DNA of 64,000 bases from Candidatus Limnocylindria bacterium. Its GTDB lineage: Bacteria; Chloroflexota; Limnocylindria; P2-11E. Where the stretch lies: contig DATDEH010000044.1 of NCBI GenBank assembly GCA_036523395.1, forward strand, positions 1 to 64,000. Direction: 5' to 3'. The notes under the pieces are model-generated. The model saw only the letters and a program-made list of their open reading frames with translations. It did not search any database and was not told the origin of the DNA. The translations under genes and the position numbers were made by a program. This document shows, one piece after another, positions 40,452 to 49,650 of this stretch; positions within the stretch are counted from its first letter, which is position 1, and each line of letters opens with the position of its first letter.

Positions 40452-42301
40452 CTGCGCCGGCTGCCCTCGGTGGGAAATGCCTCTGAGCGCAGCCACTTCC
40501 TCAGTTGCTCCGCCGCCTCCTCGAACGATGTGTCCCAACCGCCCGGCTGGGTGGTGACTTCGGCAGGAAAGTTGTTGGCGCCCTGCACCTCCGTCCACAG
40601 GCCGCGGAGGATGGGTTCGAGCTTGGCTTTGTACGCATCGTCGCACGCTCGGGCGCGTGCCTCACCTTCTTGGTCCCGGATCAGCCCATGGATCTCCTCG
40701 AGGAACTCCGGCGGAACGAAGAACAGGACGACCTGAATCTCCCGCATGTACTCGAGGTGCAGGTCGCGCTTCGTACCGCTCTCCCACTCCACGCCGTGTC
40801 TTCGGCGTAGGTGCGGCAGCAGCTCAAGCAGCGAGTACCCGACACGCGCGGATTGTCGAGGCGCCGGCGTATCGCCGGACTTGCGATCGTCGGTGAATGT
40901 GACGACCTGGCCGTCGCCACTCCAGAACATCCTCGTGCGGTAGGCGAATTGGTCGACGACGGGTGTGTCTGTCACGTCGGTGATGACGCGACCCGGTGAA
41001 CGGCCCACCCACTCGATGCCGACTGCGGCCGTGACCGCCTTCATACGCTGGCGCAGGCGGATGCTCCCAGCGCGCCGCAGCTCACGCAGCTCGGTGAGCG
41101 CGGCTTCCGGCCACCCCGCGACGCGCAGCGCGCAGCCGATGGGCTCGTACAAGCGGCGTTCGCGCAAACCGGTGTACAAGCGATGCAACAGCGGGTCCGT
41201 CTGGTCAATGGAGCCGAGCAGTTCGGCGTCGGTCATCTCGTCGAGGTCAGACGGCGCGGTTCCCGTGTTGGCGCCGGTTTCCGGCGCGCGATCGGTGAGC
41301 CGCTGCATCGCGAGGATGAGCATCTCCTGTACCGCGCGGTTCGTGCGGTGGTAGTACATCGCGCGGTAGGCCATGTCGCGGGTGGAGAGCATGCGCTCGA
41401 CAGCCGGTGCCACGTGCTGCTCGAGCTTGAGAGTCCAACGCGACGCGCCGCCCGGCTCTGGGTCCCCCGACTTCCATGGCTGCTCCGCGTTGGAGTACAG
41501 GTACTCACGCTCCGACGCGGAGACCTGTGCCAGGGTGAACGCTGCGATCATCTCTCCGGGCTCGACGCCGATCGGCACGCCGGTGTGAAACGCATCGCGG
41601 CGCAAGTAATCAAGGCGGTCCACGTCCACGTCGGCTTTCACGATGCTGCCGAGGAACGTCCAGGGCTCGAGTCCACTGGATGGTTCCTGCGCCTGCGCCA
41701 GCGCCGCGACGTTGGCTGCGAGCACCAGCGCCGCCTGGGGGTCGTCGTCTCGAATCTCCGCGAACACTTTGAACAGGAAGAGCTTGATGTCGCGTTGATC
41801 GGACTTGATGATCGTCAGGCTGCGCTCCTCGTGGCGCTTGCCGAGCGCGGGCTCGCGCTTCTGATACTCCTCGTGCGTGTGGCTATAAGGCCCGTGCCCT
41901 ACGTCGTGGAACAGTCCGGCGAACATCACCGCAAGCTTGGTGGCGACACCCAGCCCCGGCCACTCGGGCTGGCGTCCCTCGCGGAGGCGGGCGTTCCGCT
42001 TGTGCGCGAGCGTGTCATGGGCTTGTCCGGCGAGCCACATGACACCGACGCTGTGCTCGAACCGCGTGTGCGTTGCGCCAGGAAACACGAGCTCGAGCCC
42101 GGAATTCTGGCGGATGGATCGTAGGCGCTGGACGGCGTGCAGATCCATCGCCTGTCGCAGCAAGGGCGGCAGCGAGAGGTGCCCCATCACGGGGTCCTGG
42201 TAGCTCCCCCATCCGCGCGGGCGCGGAGTATCGGTGAGACCTTCCCACACCGGGTGGTCACCGAACCCCACGCCGCTGCCCACTACTTGCCCGCTCGTCA
42301 T
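40448..42301 (-). CDS. HD-domain phosphohydrolase (dNTPase/YwfO-like)
   Basis: 617 residues from ATG 42301, with GGGGGTAGGG upstream; a longer start at 42409 has no ribosome site. The metal motif is H...HD...D: TRFEHSVGV, then AGLFHDVGHGPYSHTHEEY, then VDVDRLDYLRRDAF with the distal Asp. This is the SAMHD1/dGTPase-like subgroup (COG1078). It probably hydrolyses nucleotides; dNTP depletion is one defence strategy known for relatives. It converges with the YwgA-like gene. Confidence 0.85.
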   Translation of the reverse strand: MTSGQVVGSGVGFGDHPVWEGLTDTPRPRGWGSYQDPVMGHLSLPPLLRQAMDLHAVQRLRSIRQNSGLELVFPGATHTRFEHSVGVMWLAGQAHDTLAHKRNARLREGRQPEWPGLGVATKLAVMFAGLFHDVGHGPYSHTHEEYQKREPALGKRHEERSLTIIKSDQRDIKLFLFKVFAEIRDDDPQAALVLAANVAALAQAQEPSSGLEPWTFLGSIVKADVDVDRLDYLRRDAFHTGVPIGVEPGEMIAAFTLAQVSASEREYLYSNAEQPWKSGDPEPGGASRWTLKLEQHVAPAVERMLSTRDMAYRAMYYHRTNRAVQEMLILAMQRLTDRAPETGANTGTAPSDLDEMTDAELLGSIDQTDPLLHRLYTGLRERRLYEPIGCALRVAGWPEAALTELRELRRAGSIRLRQRMKAVTAAVGIEWVGRSPGRVITDVTDTPVVDQFAYRTRMFWSGDGQVVTFTDDRKSGDTPAPRQSARVGYSLLELLPHLRRRHGVEWESGTKRDLHLEYMREIQVVLFFVPPEFLEEIHGLIRDQEGEARARACDDAYKAKLEPILRGLWTEVQGANNFPAEVTTQPGGWDTSFEEAAEQLRKWLRSEAFPTEGSRRS

Positions 42302-42574
42302 CCCTACCCCCAGCTCGCCTTCGCGGACCGAACCGTCGAGCGACGACAGTAATGCTTGGCTTTTCTTGAGGTTGGGGCGTCGCGCCAGGAAGTCTCTCGC
42401 GCAGCGCACCGGCAGCCGTGCGTGCCAGTTTGGCTCTCCACGCTCGACTCAGCGCACCGCGTCCGCTGGGCGCGGCCAGCGACAGCCCGAACGTCCGAGC
42501 GCTTGACAGTGCTACTACTACTAAAGCGCACTAGACCCAGGTAGCCACCGAGCGTCAGGCGTGCAGGAGGAAGG

Positions 42575-43717
42575 GTGACGCGCATCGCGGTGATCTCGCC
42601 CGGGCGTGCACGTGGTGATCTGGCTGCGGCCTATCGCGACGTTCAGGGCTACATGCCACGTGTGGGGAAGCTGGTCCAAGTCTGCAGCTTGCGTCCGCAG
42701 TGGGTGCGCCTCATGGGCGAGGGCATGCGCTTCACACTCGAAGCCGGGACGCTCTCTCGCGCGGAGAAGGAGCTGCTGGCGGTCGCTACCTCACGCGCGG
42801 GGGCGTGCGCGTACTGAATGCAAGCCCACAGTTTGTTCCTGCAGGCTGCAGGAACCCGACCAGGAACGATCGCCCAGATCATCCGCGACGGCGATGCGGC
42901 CGCCGTTTCGCCCCGCGAGATCGCCCTGATCCGCTACGCCGACCGCCTGACCCGCGCGCCCGCCACATTCGACGGACGTGAGCGTGCGGCGGTGAGCAGG
43001 TTCTTGACTGACCAGGGCGAGGTGGTCGAGGCGGCCACGGTCGTCGCGGGCTTCAACTTCGCGAACCGCGTCGCCGACGGGCTGGGTGTGCCGTGCGAGA
43101 TCCCGGACATGATCGATGGTCATCGCATCGTTGGGCGTCTGGCGCGCTGGGCGGTGAGCACGGCGATGCGCGTCCGGATGAACTTCGCTCCGCTCGACCT
43201 TCGGTCTGACGAGCCGGCGGAGGTGCTCGCTACGCTCTCGCACCAGTTGCGTGAGAGCGGCGCCGGCCCGCTCCCCTCCTACTTCGCGCGACTCGCTGTG
43301 CGGCCGCACATCCTGGCTGGTCAGGCCGCGCTCACGCGCGCGCTGCTGACCGCCTCGAGCGTGCCCCGACGCCTGCGTTTGGCGATTCAACTCTTAACGG
43401 GGACGATCAATGGCGACGGCGAGGCGACCGCGACCGCGGGGGACGCGCTCGGCGGTGCGCCGGAACTCCGTCGGTGCGTCGCTGCGATCCTCCGCGGCGA
43501 TGCGATCGCTCCTGACGCGATGCGATGGGAGGCCCTGCGAGAGGCGCGGCACTTGGAGTTTGCGCGCGACCTGACGCGCAGCGCCAGCACGACGACTGAT
43601 GCGCAGGTCCTGCGACTCAAGCAGCTGGGCACGACCGACGTAGAGATTCTCGACCTCGTGCTGCTGACCGCGGCGCAGAACGCGGCCAACCGGCTGAACG
43701 TGGCGCTGGCTCGATGA
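42575..43717 (+). CDS. AhpD/CMD-family peroxidase, probable selenoprotein (in-frame UGA at codon 81)
   Basis: 380 codons from GTG 42575 behind AGGAGG. The TGA at 42815-42817 is in frame with both halves. It falls exactly at the second Cys of the AhpD motif: the sequence reads GACAY-TGA-MQAHS, against C-x-Y-C-x-x-A-H in the family (COG2128). That residue is the reactive Cys of AhpD, so Sec there makes chemical sense, and AhpD-like selenoproteins are known. A hairpin with loop AGGCT follows 26 bases later. Upstream, the KELLAVATSRAGAC segment is standard AhpD. After about residue 215 a second AhpD-like domain lacks both Cys (GTINGDGEATAT). The alternative is a nonsense mutation. It overlaps the next gene by ATGA. 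Confidence 0.78.
42835..42855 (+). promoter_or_regulatory. Candidate bacterial SECIS hairpin
   Basis: GTTCCTGC pairs perfectly with GCAGGAAC (8 bp) around the loop AGGCT. The loop starts 26 bases after the UGA, inside the 16-37 base window used for bacterial SECIS elements. It closely resembles the GC-AGGUCU-GC apex of the E. coli fdhF SECIS. It lies within the coding sequence. Confidence 0.65.
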
Positions 43718-45333
43718 ACCCCGCGCGCGCACCCTACGCCCTGCGCCTGCCCAACCCGGGCAAACACCTGTATCCGCCTCCGCTCACCGACATCGAACCC
43801 TCGGTCGCGAGCGCGCTCCTCGCAGAGGCGCCGCAAGGCGGGGTTCGCGCCCAGCTGTACATCCACCTTCCCTTCTGCGCCACCATCTGCACGTTCTGCC
43901 CGATCTACAAGTTTGAGCTACGAAGTGCCGGCGCCGTCGACACCTACCTCTCCGCGCTGACCACCGAGCTGCGTGACCTGAGTCAGCGCGCGCTCATCCG
44001 GGCCCTGCGCGTCGAGAACGTCTACTTCGGCGGCGGCACGCCCTCGGTCGTTCCCGACCATCACCTCGCGGCGCTCGTCGCGCTGATCCGTCGCTCGTTC
44101 GACGTGAGTCCCGCGGCGCAGTGGACGTTCGAAGGGCACGTGGGCTCGCTGACAAAGGACAAGCTCCGCTTCGTGCGGTCGCTGGGATTTGATCGCGTGA
44201 GCACTGGTGTGCAGACGTTCGATCCCACACTGCGCGCCGCGCTGAACCTGACGCCCACCGAAGCCGACATCCGTCGCTGCGTTGACGACGCGCGCGCGGT
44301 CGGGCTGACGCATTTCAACCTCGACCTCATGTACTCGCTGCCGGGCCAGGACGAGCGTGCCTGGGAGCAGGACCTCCGCACGACGGGGGACATCAATCCG
44401 CAGGGCGTGGACGTGTACGAGACGGTGGTAGCACACGGCACACAGCTGTACGGGGAGGTTGCGCAGGGTGCGCGGCGGGTCGAGCCCGATCCGCGCCGCC
44501 GCGCTGCCCAGTACACCCTCGCCGAGGAGGTCCTCGCTAGCCACGGCTACCGGCAGCGCAACCTCTTCGTCTGGGACCAGCCCGGTTACGAGAATCGACT
44601 GCTCGGCCGTCAGAGCGAGCTCCGCGATCAGCATCTGCACATCGTCGGCGCGGGCCTGTCGTCCTACAGCCTGCTGAACGGGCGGCCGTTCATCAACGCG
44701 ATCGGCCGCAAGCGGTACTTCGATCAAGTCGCCCGCGTTGGCCATGGGATCGCTGCGTACCACGATCCGACCCCGCGGCAACGCATGGAGCGCTTCATGG
44801 TCATGTCACTCGAAGACTTCACGATCGACGCACGTCGCTTCACCGCGTCCTTCGGGCAGGACGTAGAGGACGCGTTCGGCGCGCAGCTCGACTCGTTCGC
44901 AGACCGCGGCCTCCTCACGGCGAGTGGGGACGGGTACGACCTCACGCCACGAGGGCGCGCCTGGGCATCGACCATGGCGGCCGAGTTCTTCGATGCGCCC
45001 GTGATCGCGGAGATCCTGCGCACGCGACTAGCCGGCCGACCGTTCTATCCGCTCACGCACGAAGAGGCGATCGAGTTCCCGCTCTTTGCCCTATTCCATC
45101 CGCAGCTGATCTTCCCTGCCAGATCCGACCTGCGGCTGTTCGCCCGCTACCTCTGGTATCTGTTCCGACACGAGCGCGACTGGCTGCGACGGCTCGTGGC
45201 CAGTGCTCGAGTGGCTCTCCTCGTGTACGGCCCACCCGATCTCGGCAGGGTGCTGCCCGGCACACGAACCATGCGGCGCGCGCGCCGCGACGCCGATGCG
45301 CCGGAGAGCGCACGTGCCGTCCGCCTCAGCTGA
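43714..45333 (+). CDS. HemW/HemN-like radical SAM protein
   Basis: 539 residues. The radical SAM cluster motif CATICTFC (CxxxCxxC) follows YIHLPF, and VENVYFGGGTPSVVP and GVQTFDPTLRAALNL are signature HemN/HemW segments. HemW proteins bind heme and 4Fe-4S; HemN oxidises coproporphyrinogen III. This protein is longer than HemW (about 380) and has roughly 140 extra C-terminal residues with a winged-helix-like segment. It lies in an operon with an AhpD-type and two carotenoid-type genes, so a role other than heme synthesis is possible. The exact reaction is unknown. Confidence 0.8.
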   Translation: MNPARAPYALRLPNPGKHLYPPPLTDIEPSVASALLAEAPQGGVRAQLYIHLPFCATICTFCPIYKFELRSAGAVDTYLSALTTELRDLSQRALIRALRVENVYFGGGTPSVVPDHHLAALVALIRRSFDVSPAAQWTFEGHVGSLTKDKLRFVRSLGFDRVSTGVQTFDPTLRAALNLTPTEADIRRCVDDARAVGLTHFNLDLMYSLPGQDERAWEQDLRTTGDINPQGVDVYETVVAHGTQLYGEVAQGARRVEPDPRRRAAQYTLAEEVLASHGYRQRNLFVWDQPGYENRLLGRQSELRDQHLHIVGAGLSSYSLLNGRPFINAIGRKRYFDQVARVGHGIAAYHDPTPRQRMERFMVMSLEDFTIDARRFTASFGQDVEDAFGAQLDSFADRGLLTASGDGYDLTPRGRAWASTMAAEFFDAPVIAEILRTRLAGRPFYPLTHEEAIEFPLFALFHPQLIFPARSDLRLFARYLWYLFRHERDWLRRLVASARVALLVYGPPDLGRVLPGTRTMRRARRDADAPESARAVRLS

Positions 45334-46246
45334 CGCCGGGGCCGCGGTGGTTCAGATCGGTGCACGACCAGCTCATGCACGGGACGCCTTCGCGCTCGGA
45401 GCGCTGATTCTCGCTGGCATCGTTGTCGCGTGGTGGTCCGGTTGGCCCTGGCTGTTCACGAACCTGCTCATCCTCGCCGGTCCACTCCTGTATCTCGTGC
45501 GGCAGCCAGCGGTGCGCCGCGGGATTCGATTCGAGTTCGTGCTGCTGCTCGTGTTGCTCGCGGTGGTCGCGTTCGATTCGCTCGCCGAACGGTACGGTGG
45601 CTGGCGCGCGCACAGCCTGCTCCCACGACTACCGGCAGAGATTGCGTTCGAGGAAGCACAGTGGACGGCGCTCTACTTCCCGCTAGTGCTTGCCGTCCAT
45701 CGCCGCTTCTTCGCGCGCGTTGTGCCACCGGTCCGACCCGCCGCTCGCGGCTTGTTGGAAGGAGCGTTCTTCCTTGCCATTGGGACGGCCCTCGCGCCGT
45801 TCGCGCAACCGCTCTTCGTCGACTACGTGTACCTCAAGGCGGGTCTCGCGCTTGAGCTGCCCGTCATCGCGCTGGCCATCGCGCTCGATCGGCGCCTCAT
45901 CGGTGAACTCGTGCGCGTGAGCGCGGCGGCCGCGGCCTTCGTGTTCGTCTACGAACTCCTCGCGCTCGAGCACGGGTACTGGTCGTTCGCTGGGACCTAC
46001 ATCGGCAGTCTCCAGGTCGGGCCGTACGTGTTTCCGTTCGAGGAGCTGTTGTTCCTCGTGGTCTTGAGCGCACCTGCCGTCGTCAGTGCCGCGTTCATCT
46101 TCAACGCTGGGCCGCGCCCATGGGAGTTGTGGCACAGCCTTGTCGAGCGCCTCCCCGCGTCGAGTGCGCAGCTGTCAGCGCGTGTCGCCGACGGTGTGCT
46201 GCGCGCCAGGGTGATGCGAGCGCGCAGCAGCAGCCGCCTGCCATGA
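45314..46246 (+). CDS. Lycopene-cyclase-like membrane protein (CrtYc/d type)
   Basis: 310 residues from GTG 45314 (GGAGAG six bases before); it overlaps the radical SAM gene by 20 bases. About seven to eight hydrophobic helices are present. The motifs FEEAQWTALYFP and PYVFPFEELLFLVVL recall the P-x-E-E element of heterodimeric bacterial lycopene cyclases (crtYc/crtYd) and related carotenoid-biosynthesis membrane proteins. It should act on a carotenoid or other isoprenoid chain in the membrane. The start of the next gene overlaps it by 4 bases. Substrate not readable. Confidence 0.72.
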   Translation: MPSASADAGAAVVQIGARPAHARDAFALGALILAGIVVAWWSGWPWLFTNLLILAGPLLYLVRQPAVRRGIRFEFVLLLVLLAVVAFDSLAERYGGWRAHSLLPRLPAEIAFEEAQWTALYFPLVLAVHRRFFARVVPPVRPAARGLLEGAFFLAIGTALAPFAQPLFVDYVYLKAGLALELPVIALAIALDRRLIGELVRVSAAAAAFVFVYELLALEHGYWSFAGTYIGSLQVGPYVFPFEELLFLVVLSAPAVVSAAFIFNAGPRPWELWHSLVERLPASSAQLSARVADGVLRARVMRARSSSRLP

Positions 46247-48720
46247 CCGGTGCGGACCCGCCCGACCCCGTGTACGTGATCGGCGCTGGACCGGCGGGAC
46301 TAGCCGCGGCGCTCGCTCTTGCGCGAGGCAGCATCCCCGTGCGCGTCGTTGAGCGCGCGGGCCTGCTGGGTGGCAAGGTCAACAGTCATCGCGCGCAAGA
46401 CCGCTCGCTCGAGCATGGCGTACACGGCTGGTGGGTCAACTACATCAACTTCGATCAGCTCTTGCGCTGGGCTGACGTTGATCCGTCTGCGGCGCTCGTC
46501 GAGGCGAGGTCGAGTACGTTGGTCGAGCCCAACGGCACGCGGCATTCCCTCACAACACTGGCGACGGATCTTCCGAGTCCACTCTTCCTCATCGTGCAGT
46601 TCTTTCGTGCCCCGTTCCTGTCGAAGCGCGACTTCTTCAGTCTGTTCTCCTTCTTCATCCACACCTTGGCGTTCGACCATCGCACCGACTACGGGAGGTA
46701 CGACGATTTCTCCTTCCAGGCGCTGATGGACTTCTGTGGCGTGTCGCCCACTGTTCAGCGTCTGCTGCTCACGCCGTTCATCCTGTCGTTCGACTTCACC
46801 ACGCCCGACCGCGTATCGGCGGCCTGCGGCCTCAGCGGCTTGCAGCTGTACATGATCCGAGACCAGCGGTCGGCCTTGGCGCGGTGGGCGCGGGGGCTGC
46901 CCGCGGAGGTGCTCTTTGCCCCGATCGGTCGAGCGATCGCCGCTCGCGGTGGCGAGCTCCGGTTCGACACCGCACTGCGCAGCGTGCGGGTCGAGGACGG
47001 TCGGCTGACGGGCGTGCACCTGTCGGTGAGCGGTGCGCCTGCCGTCGAAGCCGCCTCAGAAGTCGTGCTGGGTCGGGTCCCCACCGCGTCAGTGCCGAGC
47101 CAAGGGTTCGTCCCCGTGACCACATCCGGCGGGCCCGTCATGGTCGGGCGTGTCGGCTCGGCGGTGCGCGCCCTGAGCGCGATGTGCACACACCAAGGCT
47201 GCACGGTGGCCTGGGATGCGGCCGCGAGCGGGTTCAGCTGCCCCTGTCACGGTGGGCGCTTCGACCAAGCGGGCGCGGTCGTCAATGGACCGCCGACGCG
47301 TCCGCTGCGCGCTGTGCGATCGACGGTCGAGGGTCCGGACATCGTTCTGTGGGGTCCATCGGCCCCGCGGGCGGAGCCGTGCTCCGATGTGATCCTGGCG
47401 ACTGACCTCGCGTCAGCGCAGGCCGTTGTGGCCGAGAGCGTGGACCTGGCGACCCGGTTGCGACACGACATCGGCCACCTCGACACCACACCGGAGCTGA
47501 TCGTCCGGCTCTGGTTCGATCGCTCCTGCGATCCACTACCGGAGATCGAGTCCGCGTTCACTCCCGAGTTTGCGGTCATCGACAACTTCTTCCGGATCAA
47601 CAGCTTCGACGCGCAGATCGACGCTGAAGGCACCGTCATCGAGGTGCAAGGCTACCGACCCGACGCGTTGTTTGGAGCCAGTGATGAGACCGTGCTGGAC
47701 ACGGTATTCGCCGATCTCGCGCACATCAGTCACGGGTACCGACGGGAGGCTCTGCGCTCGTACACCATCAATCGCTTCCAGCGACTGTTCACCCGCTACG
47801 GACCTGGACAGCATCCCTTCCGGCCCGGGGCGGAGTCGGGCACGCCAGGGCTGTACCTTGCCGGGGACTGGACCCACGACGAGCGTGGCGCATGGATGAT
47901 GGAACGCGCCGTGGTCTCCGGGTTCCAGGCGGCGAACGCCGTACTCCGGCGGCGCGGGCGCCCGGAGGTTCCGGTCCTGCTCCTTCCCGCCGAGAGCGTC
48001 GTCCTGCGCGTGGCCCGTCTGATCGCGCTCGGCATTCGCCTCACCCTGCTACGGAGGTTACCGATGACCGCCGAACCCACCGCACACGAACTCCATCACC
48101 ACATGGAAGGAGATCACGCCATCTTGGGATGGGTCGCACTGTGCGTGGCGGCCGGGAGCTTCCTCGCGCTGCTGTCGACCGAACTGCGTGGGCTGCTGGC
48201 GATCTGGCCCGTGCTGTTCGGGCTCATCGGCGTGTACTTCTTCCTCCACACCGAACCCGACGTGCGCTACCGCTACGGTTCGTGGCTGCGCGCCTGGGCC
48301 GACCATGGCACGCTCGATCACCGGCTCATGAACGCAGGTGCGGCCGCCGTCAGCGTCGCGGAACTCGGGCGGGTGCATGGGTACCTCACGGGCGCCTGGT
48401 CGGACGCAGCGTTTCCGACCGGTCTCGTGGTTGGGGGCGTGCTCATCCTCAGTCACCACCACGGCGATGCGGTGCTCATCGAACGGCAACACCAGATCAT
48501 GGGTGCGCTCGGGATACTCACCGGCTTCACGTGGCTGGGAGCGCGGCTGATCCCCTCGCTGCTCGGGCTCAGCTACGCCTGGCCGCTCATCTTTGCCGTC
48601 CTCGCGTTCGTGTTCATCACCTACATCGAGCACACGCACGACGCGATCGAGGACGGCCACGATCACGCCGGCGAGCACGCGCACGTGGACGGGACCCCGA
48701 GCGCATCGCACGACCACTAG
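46243..48720 (+). CDS. Carotenoid-desaturase-like flavoprotein with internal Rieske centre and His-rich membrane domain
   Basis: 825 residues in three parts. Residues 1-275 and about 380-595 form a phytoene-desaturase/amine-oxidase FAD fold (start VYVIGAGPAGLAAALALARG; end PGLYLAGDWTHDERGAWMME). A Rieske [2Fe-2S] domain is inserted between them: C315-x-H317 and C333-x2-H336. From residue 608 a membrane domain of about six helices follows, with His clusters (HELHHHMEGDH, LSHHHGDAVLIERQHQ) and a His-rich tail. A strong ribosome site (GGAGG 48053-48057) lies before ATG 48064, so the membrane part may also be made separately. Probable role: oxidising or isomerising an isoprenoid with electrons passed through Rieske and flavin. 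The exact reaction is unknown. Confidence 0.8.
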   Translation: MTGADPPDPVYVIGAGPAGLAAALALARGSIPVRVVERAGLLGGKVNSHRAQDRSLEHGVHGWWVNYINFDQLLRWADVDPSAALVEARSSTLVEPNGTRHSLTTLATDLPSPLFLIVQFFRAPFLSKRDFFSLFSFFIHTLAFDHRTDYGRYDDFSFQALMDFCGVSPTVQRLLLTPFILSFDFTTPDRVSAACGLSGLQLYMIRDQRSALARWARGLPAEVLFAPIGRAIAARGGELRFDTALRSVRVEDGRLTGVHLSVSGAPAVEAASEVVLGRVPTASVPSQGFVPVTTSGGPVMVGRVGSAVRALSAMCTHQGCTVAWDAAASGFSCPCHGGRFDQAGAVVNGPPTRPLRAVRSTVEGPDIVLWGPSAPRAEPCSDVILATDLASAQAVVAESVDLATRLRHDIGHLDTTPELIVRLWFDRSCDPLPEIESAFTPEFAVIDNFFRINSFDAQIDAEGTVIEVQGYRPDALFGASDETVLDTVFADLAHISHGYRREALRSYTINRFQRLFTRYGPGQHPFRPGAESGTPGLYLAGDWTHDERGAWMMERAVVSGFQAANAVLRRRGRPEVPVLLLPAESVVLRVARLIALGIRLTLLRRLPMTAEPTAHELHHHMEGDHAILGWVALCVAAGSFLALLSTELRGLLAIWPVLFGLIGVYFFLHTEPDVRYRYGSWLRAWADHGTLDHRLMNAGAAAVSVAELGRVHGYLTGAWSDAAFPTGLVVGGVLILSHHHGDAVLIERQHQIMGALGILTGFTWLGARLIPSLLGLSYAWPLIFAVLAFVFITYIEHTHDAIEDGHDHAGEHAHVDGTPSASHDH

Positions 48721-48848
48721 CGGCGCGACGTGTTGGCCACCACAGGCGCTCGACCCGATGGCCGCCAGTCCTCCGGTGCGCCTGGCGACCGGGGGCTTGA
48801 TCGACGCGCGCGTCGCTCACCGACGCGTCCGGTCGGAGCTCGCCTTCA

Positions 48849-49132
48849 TCACGGCTCGTCCTCGGCGAAGGCACCGTAGTGCAGGTAGAAGCCGCCGAGG
48901 CCCAGCATGAGTCGCGCTCCGATACCACGGATCGCGTGCTCGACTGCGCGGAGTTCATCAAAGCGCGCAGTGGGTACCGGGACGGTCATCGATGGCATGT
49001 TCGGACCACGGACGTGCAGCGGCGCCCATCCTTCGGCAGCAGGACGACATGCACGTCCGTCGCGATCGCTGCCGCCAAGCCGAAGAGCAGCTCCAACGCG
49101 TGCGCACGAGCGTCCGCCGCGGCGGGGCTCAT
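48849..49132 (-). pseudogene. Small protein gene, frameshifted
   Basis: ATG 49132 opens a 48-codon frame (SPAAADARAHALELLFGLAA, then TDVHVVLLPKDG) that ends early. The neighbouring frame continues with LHVRGPNMPSMTVPVPTARF, ending GGFYLHYGAFAEDEP at 48849. Together they would make about 95 residues, so one base has been gained or lost near 49030. The product is not recognised. Confidence 0.35.
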
Positions 49133-49327
49133 TGCTTCGTCCGCGCCCGACGCGGGGCGACGAAATCCACGTGCGCCGGGGCGGGAATCCGCTGCGCGGC
49201 ATCTCCGGCCTCATCCGTGATCGAACTAGGCACGACTGCCCGCCTGGCGATCAGCAGTCGGCGCCGACCACCGGCTCGCTTGCTCGTTCGATGAATCCGT
49301 CACGTCGCAAGCCGCGTCTAGTGCGAC

Positions 49328-49597
49328 TTGCACGGACGCACTAGCGTGCCGCTCGTGCCACGGACGACGCAGCCTCCGTCCGAGCACGGTGGCCCACCTC
49401 GGCGAGGGTTCGCCCCCGAGCCCACGCCCTCGGGCGCGTCCGAGCGAGTGGTCCGCCTGACGCTCGTTCGTCGATGGTCCTGCGAAGGCTGTCATGAACC
49501 GATCGCCAAAGGCCAGCCAGCCTACGTGCATATCCAGGTCGGCCAGGCGCATAACCGTGTCTATCACGAGCAGTGCGAGCCGCCTCCGCGGCGCTAG
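49328..49597 (+). CDS. Possible small zinc-finger protein
   Basis: 89 residues, or fewer if an internal GTG is used. The C-terminal half (WSCEGCHEPIAKGQPAYVHI, then HNRVYHEQCEPP) has a CxxC plus H...C arrangement like a short LIM/PARP-type finger. The N-terminal part is Pro/Arg-rich and may not be translated. No ribosome site stands out. Function unknown. Confidence 0.45.
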   Translation: MHGRTSVPLVPRTTQPPSEHGGPPRRGFAPEPTPSGASERVVRLTLVRRWSCEGCHEPIAKGQPAYVHIQVGQAHNRVYHEQCEPPPRR

Positions 49598-49650
49598 GCA
49601 AGTTCACCTGCCCCATCGATCACGGCCCGCCGGGCCTGCCTCGGTCCCCC

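Noticed and set aside
42503-42531. Promoter before the AhpD operon from TTGACA at 42503
   Set aside because: The -35 is perfect, but no acceptable -10 lies at 16-18 bases, so it was not annotated as a feature.
42575-42817. Treating the AhpD gene as two separate genes or a simple pseudogene
   Set aside because: The halves are exactly in frame, the stop is TGA at the reactive Cys position, and a SECIS-like hairpin follows. A nonsense mutation remains the fallback if Sec genes are absent.
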